NCBI GenBank assembly: GCA_021151665.1
Contig: JAGKWW010000036.1
Coordinates: forward strand, 1-64,000
DNA: 64,000 nucleotides
Origin: Flavobacteriaceae bacterium
Lineage (GTDB): Bacteria > Bacteroidota > Bacteroidia > Flavobacteriales > Flavobacteriaceae
Direction of reading: 5' to 3'
Part shown: in pieces, positions 40,840 to 48,413 of the stretch
Layout: every line of letters begins with the position of its first letter
How positions within the stretch are numbered: position 1 is the first letter of the stretch
The notes under the pieces: generated by a model
Told to the model about the DNA's origin: nothing
The model's database searches: none
The model's input: only the letters and a program-made list of their open reading frames with translations
Translations under genes and position numbers: made by a program

Positions 40840-42342
40840 ATGAGTTTAGTACAACGTCCGCAGTTCAGGGAAAAATATGATAACTTCATCGGAGGAAAGT
40901 TTTACCCTCCGGTAGGTGGGGAGTATTTCGATAATATTTCACCTATAGACGGAAAAGTTTTTGCCCAAGTGGCGCGCTCAGGAAAAGAGGATATAGAGTT
41001 AGCGCTGGATGCGGCGCATGAAGCATTTAAAACATGGAGCAAGACATCGCCAGCCTATCGCGCAGGTGTACTCAATAAGATTGCTGATGTGATGGAAGCC
41101 AACCTTGAGTACCTTGCTACTGTAGAAACTATAGACAACGGAAAAGCAATCCGTGAAACCCTCGCTGCCGACCTTCCACTTTGTATTGATCACTTCCGGT
41201 ATTTTGCCGGGGTTATCAGGGCCGAGGAGGGCACCATCTCTGAGCATGACGAAGATACAGTAAGTATCGTGCTGCATGAGCCGATAGGCGTGGTGGGGCA
41301 GATCATCCCGTGGAATTTCCCTCTTTTAATGGCTACATGGAAAATCGCGCCGGCTATTGCCGCCGGAAATACTACTGTTGTTAAGGCTGCCGAGCAGACT
41401 CCGGTGTCAATCATGGTTTTGATGGAGCTGATAAAAGATGTAGTGCCGGCCGGTGTTATCAATGTGGTAAACGGGTTTGGCATTGAGGCAGGAAAGCCAC
41501 TCGCCACGTCGCCCCGCATTGCCAAAGTCTCTTTTACGGGAGAAACAACTACCGGAAGGCTTATTATGCAATACGCAGCAGAAAATATTATCCCGTCTAC
41601 GATGGAGCTGGGAGGAAAGTCGCCAAATATCTTTTTTAAATCGGTGGGCGATGCCGATGACGAGTTCTTTGACAAAGCTGTTGAAGGAGCCGTTATGTTT
41701 GCACTGAACCAGGGTGAAGTATGCACATGCCCTTCGCGAATGCTGGTGCATGAAGATATTTACGACAAGTTTATAGCGAGGGTTATCGAGCGTACCAAAG
41801 CGATAAAAGTGGGCCATCCGCTGGACAGGACGGTGGCTATGGGAGCACAGGCTTCTAACGACCAATACGAGAAAATACAATCTTACCTGAAAATTGGCAG
41901 GGAGGAAGGCGCCGAGGTGCTTACCGGAGGCGATGTAAACAAGCTGGGCAGCGAGCTCGACGGTGGCTACTACATCCAGCCTACCATCTTCAAGGGGAAT
42001 AATAAAATGCGTATTTTCCAGGAAGAAATCTTCGGCCCTGTGGTATGTGTAACTACATTTAAAACGGTAGAAGAGGCTATCGAAATTGCCAATGACACCC
42101 TTTACGGGCTGGGGGCCGGCGTATGGACACGCGACGCCCATGAGCTTTACCGTGTGCCGCGCGCTATCCAGGCTGGCCGGGTATGGGTAAACAACTACCA
42201 CGCTTATCCGGCACATGCTCCTTTTGGAGGATATAAAAAATCCGGCTTTGGCCGCGAAAACCATAAGATGATGCTGGAGCATTACAGGCAGACAAAAAAT
42301 ATGCTCATCTCTTACAACAAGAACAAACTCGGATTCTTTTAG
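40840..42342 (+). CDS. Aldehyde dehydrogenase (AcoD/ExaC type)
   Basis: A 500 aa NAD(P)-dependent enzyme oxidising acetaldehyde or related aldehydes to acids. Motifs: VGQIIPWNFPLLMATWKIAP, FTGETTTGR, the general base Glu in MELGGKSPNIFF and the catalytic cysteine in NQGEVCTCPSR (Cys295). The C-terminal HAPFGGYKKSGFGREN is typical. The start MSLVQRPQF at 40840 is family-like; the longer reading runs through the operator and promoter. It leads a cluster with an alcohol dehydrogenase and DUF779, a partnership known for acetaldehyde dehydrogenases. Confidence 0.94.
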   Translation: MSLVQRPQFREKYDNFIGGKFYPPVGGEYFDNISPIDGKVFAQVARSGKEDIELALDAAHEAFKTWSKTSPAYRAGVLNKIADVMEANLEYLATVETIDNGKAIRETLAADLPLCIDHFRYFAGVIRAEEGTISEHDEDTVSIVLHEPIGVVGQIIPWNFPLLMATWKIAPAIAAGNTTVVKAAEQTPVSIMVLMELIKDVVPAGVINVVNGFGIEAGKPLATSPRIAKVSFTGETTTGRLIMQYAAENIIPSTMELGGKSPNIFFKSVGDADDEFFDKAVEGAVMFALNQGEVCTCPSRMLVHEDIYDKFIARVIERTKAIKVGHPLDRTVAMGAQASNDQYEKIQSYLKIGREEGAEVLTGGDVNKLGSELDGGYYIQPTIFKGNNKMRIFQEEIFGPVVCVTTFKTVEEAIEIANDTLYGLGAGVWTRDAHELYRVPRAIQAGRVWVNNYHAYPAHAPFGGYKKSGFGRENHKMMLEHYRQTKNMLISYNKNKLGFF

Positions 42343-42347
42343 TATAT

Positions 42348-42377
42348 AAGGTTTGCCCTCTGCGGCAAACCTTTTCT
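42348..42377 (+). terminator. Hairpin between aldehyde and alcohol dehydrogenase genes
   Basis: AAGGTTTGCC at 42348-42357 pairs perfectly with GGCAAACCTT at 42364-42373 around CTCTGC, followed by TTCTTATTT. It is either a true terminator or an intercistronic attenuator that sets the ratio of the two enzymes. Confidence 0.75.
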
Positions 42378-42405
42378 TATTTACACACACAAATAAAATT
42401 TTAAA

Positions 42406-43440
42406 ATGATTCCTAATACTATGAAAGCTGCGGTTGTGCGCGAATTCGGGCAGCCGCTCCAGATTGAGGAAGTCCCGGTGAAGCGTCCGGGACAGAACCA
42501 GATACTTGTGAAAATTGTAGCAAGCGGGGTGTGCCATACCGATTTGCATGCTGTAGAAGGCGACTGGCCTGTAAAGCCTAAAATGCCGCTCATACCCGGA
42601 CATGAGGGCGTGGGCTATGTTGTTGCCGTGGGCCCGGGCGTATCGCATGTAAAAGAGGGAGATGCCGTGGGGGTGCCATGGCTGTACAGTGCCTGCGGAT
42701 GCTGCGACCACTGCATTACCGGCTGGGAAACGCTGTGCGAGAGCCAGCAAAACGGTGGTTATAGCGTAGACGGAGGTTTTGCAGAGTATGTGCTTGCCGA
42801 TGCACGTTACGTTGGCCATCTTCCCTCAAACGTCAATTTTATGGAGATGGCGCCCATATTGTGTGCCGGTGTTACTGTTTATAAAGGGCTTAAGGAAACC
42901 GAAGTAAAACCGGGAGAGTGGGTTGCAATATCCGGTATAGGCGGATTGGGGCACGTAGCGGTGCAGTATGCAAAAGCCATGGGTATGCATGTAGCGGCTA
43001 TAGATGTTGCCGATGATAAACTTCAGCTTGCAAAAAAACTGGGTGCCGACCTTATTGTGAATGCAAAAGAACAGAACCCCGGAGAATATCTGAAAAAGGA
43101 AACCGGCGGAATGCACGGTGCCCTGGTAACGGCAGTATCGCCAATCGCATTTAAACAAGGTCTCGAGACATTGCGGAGAAAAGGTACTATGGCACTTAAC
43201 GGACTCCCGCCGGGCAATTTCGATCTTTCAATTTTTGATACTGTACTTAACCGGATCACCATAAGGGGCTCTATAGTGGGCACCCGTAAAGATTTGCAGG
43301 AAGCCATTCAGTTTGCGGCAGAAGGCAAAGTAAAGGCTACCGTGACTTCCGCAAAGCTGGAAGATATAAACGATGTTTTCGATAAGATGAGAAAAGGTCA
43401 GATAGAAGGCCGGTTGGTCCTTCAGATAGCCGGACAGTAA
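42406..43440 (+). CDS. Zinc-dependent alcohol dehydrogenase (AdhP-like)
   Basis: A 344 aa medium-chain dehydrogenase. Catalytic zinc ligands appear in GVCHTDLHAVEGDWP and PGHEGVG, and the structural zinc site is the four-cysteine run in SACGCCDHCITGWETLC. The NAD site is SGIGGLGHVAVQYAKAMG. It interconverts primary alcohols and aldehydes; with the preceding aldehyde dehydrogenase it would oxidise ethanol or similar alcohols to acids. The start may be 42406 or the ATG at 42421 (MKAAVV), which matches AdhP starts. Confidence 0.94.
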   Translation: MIPNTMKAAVVREFGQPLQIEEVPVKRPGQNQILVKIVASGVCHTDLHAVEGDWPVKPKMPLIPGHEGVGYVVAVGPGVSHVKEGDAVGVPWLYSACGCCDHCITGWETLCESQQNGGYSVDGGFAEYVLADARYVGHLPSNVNFMEMAPILCAGVTVYKGLKETEVKPGEWVAISGIGGLGHVAVQYAKAMGMHVAAIDVADDKLQLAKKLGADLIVNAKEQNPGEYLKKETGGMHGALVTAVSPIAFKQGLETLRRKGTMALNGLPPGNFDLSIFDTVLNRITIRGSIVGTRKDLQEAIQFAAEGKVKATVTSAKLEDINDVFDKMRKGQIEGRLVLQIAGQ

Positions 43441-43511
43441 TAATTGTTATTTAACAGGGATTCGGGCGCAGGCAGACACACACACTGCGCCTTTTCCCTC
43501 ATTTACGATTT

Positions 43512-43886
43512 ATGCAAAACAGAATAGATGCAGATGAAAAAGCCATTGCGCTGATTGAGCAACTCAAAGCGCGGCATGGCGAGCTTATGTTTCACCAAAG
43601 TGGCGGCTGCTGCGATGGCTCGCAACCCATGTGCTTTGCAAAAGGCGAATTTAGGTTAGGCTACAGCGATGTTTGCCTGGGCGAAGTGGCGGGCTGCGAA
43701 TTCTGGATGAGCCGCGACCAATTCGAATACTGGCAGCATACCCATCTTACGCTTACGGCGGTGGATGGCAGGGGAGCAAGTTTTTCTCTCGAAATACCAA
43801 CCGGAAAGCGTTTTATGATTGAGTCCAGGCTGTTTACAGAGGCCGAGGCTTCAGACCTCATGCCGTTACGTTTTCTTGAGGATTAA
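43512..43886 (+). CDS. DUF779 family protein
   Basis: A 124 aa cytoplasmic protein of DUF779, whose genes are repeatedly found beside acetaldehyde dehydrogenases. The cysteine-rich motif QSGGCCDGSQPMC (about residues 30-42), further cysteines in YSDVCLGEVAGCEFW and the EIPTGKRFMIES segment are visible. The cysteines suggest metal or thiol chemistry. Its role is unknown. It overlaps the convergent AraC gene by 4 bp at the tails. Confidence 0.9.
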   Translation: MQNRIDADEKAIALIEQLKARHGELMFHQSGGCCDGSQPMCFAKGEFRLGYSDVCLGEVAGCEFWMSRDQFEYWQHTHLTLTAVDGRGASFSLEIPTGKRFMIESRLFTEAEASDLMPLRFLED

Positions 43887-44800
43887 TTGATATTGAGCAT
43901 CTGGTACTGCTTTGGCGTTATCCCTTCATGTTTTTTAAACAAACGGATAAAATAGTTGCAATCGTCAAACCCGGTCATAAAACAAACTTCATTGATCTGG
44001 ATTCCGGGATTTCGCAGCAGCTGTTTGGCGTGCTTTATTTTTTCGTTAAGAATGAATTCCAGCGGGCTCATTCCGGTTTCGCGCTTAAAATACCGGTAAA
44101 ATGAGGTGGTGCTCATACATGCTTTTTCACTCAGCTCTTTTAAAGACAATGCCCGGGTAATGTTCTCCCTTATAAAACCCGCCACAATATGTACTGCACT
44201 GCCGTTTTCCGATGATTTTCCGTCTGCCACAATTGCCGCAGTCTGGGTCTGCACAATGCGTATCAGCAATTCCTGCAGGGCAAGGTCGGCCAGCGCATCC
44301 TTGGTTACCGATGTACCCATGCATTCGCGTATGAGCTTATTTATCGTACCAGCCAGCTCTGTATTATTATAAAAAAAGTAATTGTCATAATTGAGTTTCC
44401 AGGTATTGGTCTCATCTTTAGGATAACGCTCGTTAAGAAAATCAAGCGTTTCGCTTATTTTGTTTTGGTCTATTGCCAGTGCGAGGCATTGGGTGGGATT
44501 GTTCGCAGACGCTTCGGGAAAATCAATCTTCATTTCTACGTTAGAGGGGACGATCACCGTCTCGCCCGGAAGATATTCAAATTCAGGGTCATCAAACAGG
44601 TGCATTACCTTTTTACCCCTTAGCATACTTGTTACTACCAGGTCATTGAATTTAAGAGGAACCATAACAGATTCCTGATATGTTTCAAACAAATTCAGTT
44701 CGCAGTTGTCCAGCGAATACACCGTGCGGTTCTCTACAAGGGTTTTTAGCGACTTTTCAGATGAAAGCGACGGTGTGCTGAGCAAAGTTTTACGTGTCAT
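43883..44800 (-). CDS. AraC family transcriptional regulator
   Basis: A 305 aa regulator with an N-terminal AraC_N-type sensing domain (about 30-200) and a C-terminal double helix-turn-helix (about 205-305): SLKELSEKACMSTTSFYRYF and the second HTH INEVCFMTGFDDCNYFIRLF, ending GITPKQYQ. This type often lies next to alcohol/aldehyde dehydrogenase genes and senses their substrates. It is convergent with the DUF779 gene, and a perfect inverted repeat lies 3 bp upstream of its start. It most likely activates the 40.8-43.9 kb cluster through the direct repeat at 40756. Confidence 0.92.
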   Translation of the reverse strand: MTRKTLLSTPSLSSEKSLKTLVENRTVYSLDNCELNLFETYQESVMVPLKFNDLVVTSMLRGKKVMHLFDDPEFEYLPGETVIVPSNVEMKIDFPEASANNPTQCLALAIDQNKISETLDFLNERYPKDETNTWKLNYDNYFFYNNTELAGTINKLIRECMGTSVTKDALADLALQELLIRIVQTQTAAIVADGKSSENGSAVHIVAGFIRENITRALSLKELSEKACMSTTSFYRYFKRETGMSPLEFILNEKIKHAKQLLRNPGIQINEVCFMTGFDDCNYFIRLFKKHEGITPKQYQMLNIN

Positions 44801-44803
44801 GCA

Positions 44804-44831
44804 TTAATTTGAATAAAGCGTTTCAAATTAA
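44804..44831. promoter_or_regulatory. Inverted repeat upstream of the AraC gene
   Basis: TTAATTTGAA (44804-44813), an 8-bp spacer and TTCAAATTAA (44822-44831) form a perfect 10-bp inverted repeat, ending 3 bp before the start codon of the AraC gene. A protein bound here, or a hairpin formed in the mRNA leader, could control the gene. Confidence 0.5.
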
Positions 44832-44864
44832 CAATTTTATAACACAAATGCAATTAAAGTTTGC

Positions 44865-46064
44865 TTAATCCCTTTTTTGGGTAAAGGGCAGTGATATTAT
44901 AAAGTTCGTTCCTTTATCCTTACCCGCACTTATCGCATAAATATTTCCTTTATGCAGTTCTACCAGCGATTTGGTAATCGATAAGCCCAAACCGGTAGAC
45001 GTCTCTTTGCCTGTTGGGCGTGAGCTTAGCTTTGCAAACTTTGTATACAGCCGCTGCAGGTCGCTTACATTCAATCCCTGGCCATTATCTTTTACTTCGA
45101 TATGGAGGTAGTTGCCCGCTTCCCGCGCAGATATATTTATCTGACCGCCGGGGTAGGAGTATTTAATCGCATTGCTTAAAAGATTATGCAAAATATCCAT
45201 AAGTTTGGTGCGGTCAGCTTCAAGCGGCGGAAGCCCGTCTTCACAGAAAAGTTCTATTGTCTGGTTCTTCTGCTGGGCAAGCAATTCAAAATTATTCAGC
45301 AGGCGGTTAAAAATTTCCTGCATGTCCACCTGCTCCAGCTGAAGATAAAGATCTTTTTCTTCCAGTTCACTGTGCTTTAGCAGGTCAGAAAGTTTTTTTT
45401 GTATCGTTGCAACCGATGTTTTTATCATATCGGTCATTTTGTCCCGCTTGGTATCGTCGCTTTTCAGTATTTCATTAGCCAGTTTAATAGAGGCAAGCGG
45501 ATTTTTGATCTCGTGCAGGGCTATGTTCATCAGGTTAATCTGCGATTCGATAGTCTTACGGTAAGTAAGCCTGTTCTCCAGCTTATCTACAATGATTTTG
45601 GCAAGGGTACGAAGCATGTTGATTTGCACCGGAGTAGCATCGCGCACAATTTTGTCACATACGCACAGCATCCCTACATTGTAGCCCTCGGGAGTTTTGA
45701 GGGGTGCACCCGCATAAAAACGTATGCCTGCATTAAACGCAATTTCGCATGCTTTGTAGTTTGGGAGTTTTGCGGTATCCTGTATTACCGTAACCTGATC
45801 TTCATTAATTGCACCATTGCAAAGGCTCGCATCGCGCTCTACCTCTTTAACGTTAAGGTCGCTCAGGTTAGATTTAACAAAGACACGAGTCTCGTCTACA
45901 AAAGTAATAAAGGCATAAGGAGTGTTGAAGACCTGGCTGGCCATTAAGGCGATCTTGTCAAATGTATCTTCTGAATGCGTATCCAGGATTTGGTAGTCCC
46001 GTAATTTCTCTACACGCAGCAGCTCATACTGGGCAGCTAATTTTGTTGGTTTCGTCTCTATCAT
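44865..46064 (-). CDS. GAF domain sensor histidine kinase
   Basis: A 399 aa cytoplasmic kinase. The N-terminal GAF domain (about 25-165) contains GAINEDQVTVIQD and AGAPLKTPEGYNVGMLCVCD. The HisKA helix has the phosphorylated histidine in ALHEIKNPLASI, and the HATPase_c domain shows the N box (LLSNAIKYSYPGG), VKDNGQGL and GLGLSITKSLVELHKG. No membrane segment and no adjacent response regulator is visible, so it is an orphan kinase. A TATCTTCG promoter-like element lies at 46110-46117 on the minus strand. Confidence 0.92.
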   Translation of the reverse strand: MIETKPTKLAAQYELLRVEKLRDYQILDTHSEDTFDKIALMASQVFNTPYAFITFVDETRVFVKSNLSDLNVKEVERDASLCNGAINEDQVTVIQDTAKLPNYKACEIAFNAGIRFYAGAPLKTPEGYNVGMLCVCDKIVRDATPVQINMLRTLAKIIVDKLENRLTYRKTIESQINLMNIALHEIKNPLASIKLANEILKSDDTKRDKMTDMIKTSVATIQKKLSDLLKHSELEEKDLYLQLEQVDMQEIFNRLLNNFELLAQQKNQTIELFCEDGLPPLEADRTKLMDILHNLLSNAIKYSYPGGQINISAREAGNYLHIEVKDNGQGLNVSDLQRLYTKFAKLSSRPTGKETSTGLGLSITKSLVELHKGNIYAISAGKDKGTNFIISLPFTQKRD

Positions 46065-46109
46065 TCGCTATGGATGCTTTTGGGGGCAGCATCAGTCTCA
46101 GTTCTATGC

Positions 46110-46117
46110 CGAAGATA
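46110..46117 (-). promoter_or_regulatory. -7-like element TATCTTCG for the sensor kinase
   Basis: One mismatch to TAnnTTTG on the minus strand, with a leader of about 40 nt. Confidence 0.35.
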
Positions 46118-46207
46118 CAATTTTTTTTTAATAACGAATTTCTATGCAGAAAGTTGTAACAAAAAATACAGAATTGTATAACCTCTGCATCAGCATTATA
46201 AACAAAA

Positions 46208-46231
46208 TCCTCCCCGTTGATAAGGGGAGGA
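46208..46231 (-). terminator. Terminator of prfB
   Basis: TCCTCCCC and GGGGAGGA form an 8-bp stem around an 8-nt loop; on the minus strand it is followed by TTTTGTTTA. It begins 9 bp after the prfB stop. Confidence 0.82.
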
Positions 46232-46239
46232 AATGGTGA

Positions 46240-47338
46240 TTATTCTTCCTGTTTCTGGCCCATCATCATCAGATACGCCTTTAAGAACTCGTCGATATTT
46301 CCGTTCATAACGCCTTCCACATCGCTGGTTTCATACTGGGTGCGCACGTCTTTTACCAGCTTATACGGATGCATCACGTAATTACGTATCTGCGATCCCC
46401 ATTCGATTTTCATTTTGTTGGCCTCTATCTCATCGCGCATAGCCTGCCGTTTCTTAAGCTCTATTTCATATAGCTGGGATTTCAGCAACTGCATCGCTTT
46501 CGTCTTATTATCCAGCTGTGAGCGCGTTTCGGAGTTTTCGATGATGATGCCGGTAGGGTGGTGGCGCAGGCGAACTGCGGTTTCTACCTTGTTCACGTTC
46601 TGGCCTCCTGCACCGCTAGATCGCATAGTTTCCCAGGATATGTCTGCCGGGCTTATCTCGATCTCAATGGTATCATCGGCAAGCGGGTACACGTATACTG
46701 ATGCAAAGGAGGTGTGGCGCTTGGCATTGCTGTCAAAAGGAGAGATACGCACGAGCCTGTGCACACCATTTTCTCCCTTTAGGTAACCAAAGGAATAGTC
46801 GCCTTCAAATTCGAGGGTAACTGTCTTGATGCCTGCAACTTCGCCCTCCTGAAAGTTGAGCTCTTTTACCTTGTATCCATGCTTCTCGCCCCACATGATG
46901 TACATGCGCATGAGCATACTCGCCCAGTCGCAGCTCTCGGTTCCGCCGGCGCCTGCGGTGATCTGGAGTACGGCGCTCATGGCATCGCCCTCGTCGCTAA
47001 GCATATTTTTAAACTCCAGGTTTTCTATATGCAGCAGTGTATCGGCATACATCGCGTCGAGGTCTTCTTCAGTCGCGTCGCCTTCTTTAAAGAATTCATA
47101 GATTACTTGTAGCTCCTCGGCCATGGCAATGCCTTTATCATAATCTTCCACCCACTTCTTTTTTGAGCGGAGGTTTTTTACAATAGCTTCGGCTTCCTTG
47201 GCATTGTTCCAGAAATCGGGTGCGTAGGTCTTCTCTTCTTCGTTGGTTATCTCTATCTGTTTCCTGTCGATGTCAAAGATACCTCCTCAGCGCTCCAAGG
47301 CGCTCCATAATACCTTTTATCTGTTCGGTATTTGTCAT
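46240..47338 (-). CDS. prfB: Peptide chain release factor 2, with +1 programmed frameshift
   Basis: Class I release factor recognising UAA and UGA. The zero frame begins at the ATG at 47338 and stops after 21 codons at a TGA (47275-47273). Skipping T47275 continues in the +1 frame from 47274 to 46240, giving 365 aa in total. The main frame contains the recognition tripeptide in ISPFDSNAKRH and the GGQ catalytic motif in SSGAGGQNVNKVET. The frameshift site matches that of most bacterial prfB genes, so the split is real autoregulation and not damage. A stand-alone reading from the ATG at 47151 would miss the N-terminal domain. It diverges from ltaE with overlapping promoters. Confidence 0.95.
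47272..47287 (-). promoter_or_regulatory. prfB +1 frameshift signal AGGAGG TAT CTT TGA C
   Basis: An internal Shine-Dalgarno AGGAGG, a 3-nt spacer, the slippery CTT and the in-frame TGA followed by C match the classical prfB site. When RF2 is scarce, the ribosome pauses at TGA and shifts +1. Confidence 0.95.
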
Positions 47339-47346
47339 AAATAGTG

Positions 47347-47368
47347 TAGTTTTGTATCTGCAAAAGTA
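47347..47368. promoter_or_regulatory. Overlapping divergent promoters of ltaE and prfB
   Basis: TAGTTTTG on the + strand (47347-47354) and TACTTTTG on the - strand (47368-47361) both fit TAnnTTTG. Their predicted start sites lie within each other's elements, so firing of one may interfere with the other. Confidence 0.55.
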
Positions 47369-47385
47369 AGCTATCCTTTTTCGAT

Positions 47386-48411
47386 ATGGAAATAAATTTA
47401 GTCAGCGATACCGTAACGAGGCCTTCCCACGAAATGCTCCAGCAGATGTTCAGGGCAAAGGTGGGGGACGACGTTTATAAGCAGGATCCCACCGTGATCG
47501 AGCTCGAAGAAACGGTAGCCAACCTTTTTGGTATGGAAGCGGCTTTGTTTTTTCCGTCGGGGACTATGGCCAATCAAACCGCCATCAAGCTGCATACCAA
47601 TCCGGGAGAGCAGGTCATTTGCGATAAATGGTCGCACATTTTCCACTACGAAGGGGGGGGCGCGTCTTTTAACAGTGGGGTTTCCTGCTGCCTGGTAGAT
47701 GGCAACCGCGGAATGATAAAGGCGGAGCAGGTGCGCGATGCGATTAACCCGCCCGACTTTTACCATAGCCCGCTTTCGAGCCTTGTCAGCATAGAAAACA
47801 CTACAAACAAAGGCGGAGGTGCCTGTTACGACCTCGAGGATCTGAAGCAGATACGCGAAGTTTGCAGGTCAAACAACCTCAACTACCACCTGGACGGGGC
47901 GCGCCTTTGGAACGCGCTCGTAGCCAAACGCCAGCACCCGCGGCAGTTTGGCGAGTTATTCGATACCATATCGGTTTGCCTTTCCAAAGGATTGGGAGCA
48001 CCCGTAGGGTCGCTTTTGGTAAGTTCTCAGGAGAATATTAAAAAGGCATTACGTATCCGTAAGATATTTGGCGGAGGCATGCGCCAGGCGGGATACCTTG
48101 CGGCTGCAGGTCTTTATGCGCTTCAAAACAACGTAGGCAGGCTGGAGGAAGACCATCGTAGAGCCAAACAGCTGGGCGCGCTTTTAGAGCAGTTGCCGTG
48201 GGTACAATCGGTAGAACCGATCGAAACCAATATCCTGATTTTTGCCGTAAAACCTCAATATAATGAGGCTGCAGTAATAGAGAAGCTGAAGCAGAAGAAC
48301 ATACACATCAGTACACTTGGCAAAGGGAAGCTACGTATAGTTACGCATCTCGATTATAAGGAAGTAATGCACACGTATGTAATGGAAACCCTGCAGCGTA
48401 TCAGCTTCTAA
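47386..48411 (+). CDS. ltaE: Low-specificity L-threonine aldolase
   Basis: A 341 aa PLP enzyme that splits threonine or allo-threonine to glycine and acetaldehyde. Motifs: NLVSDTVTRPSHEM at the start, FFPSGTMANQTA, the HLDGARLWNA segment with the PLP-contacting Asp, and the Schiff-base lysine in CLSKGLGAPVGS. Length is typical. The product acetaldehyde would be a substrate for the aldehyde dehydrogenase cluster at 40.8 kb, although that link is only an inference. It converges with the CLC gene with a 2-bp gap. Confidence 0.94.
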   Translation: MEINLVSDTVTRPSHEMLQQMFRAKVGDDVYKQDPTVIELEETVANLFGMEAALFFPSGTMANQTAIKLHTNPGEQVICDKWSHIFHYEGGGASFNSGVSCCLVDGNRGMIKAEQVRDAINPPDFYHSPLSSLVSIENTTNKGGGACYDLEDLKQIREVCRSNNLNYHLDGARLWNALVAKRQHPRQFGELFDTISVCLSKGLGAPVGSLLVSSQENIKKALRIRKIFGGGMRQAGYLAAAGLYALQNNVGRLEEDHRRAKQLGALLEQLPWVQSVEPIETNILIFAVKPQYNEAAVIEKLKQKNIHISTLGKGKLRIVTHLDYKEVMHTYVMETLQRISF

Positions 48412-48413
48412 CC

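Noticed and set aside
41407..42819. A 470-codon open frame antisense to the aldehyde and alcohol dehydrogenases
   Set aside because: It crosses two recognised genes and the hairpin between them, and has no recognisable protein features.
45399..45947. A 182-codon + strand frame opposite the sensor kinase
   Set aside because: The kinase has complete GAF, HisKA and ATPase motifs; the opposite frame is composition noise.
46240..47338. prfB considered as a frameshifted pseudogene
   Set aside because: The break sits exactly at the conserved AGGAGG TAT CTT TGA C programmed frameshift site.
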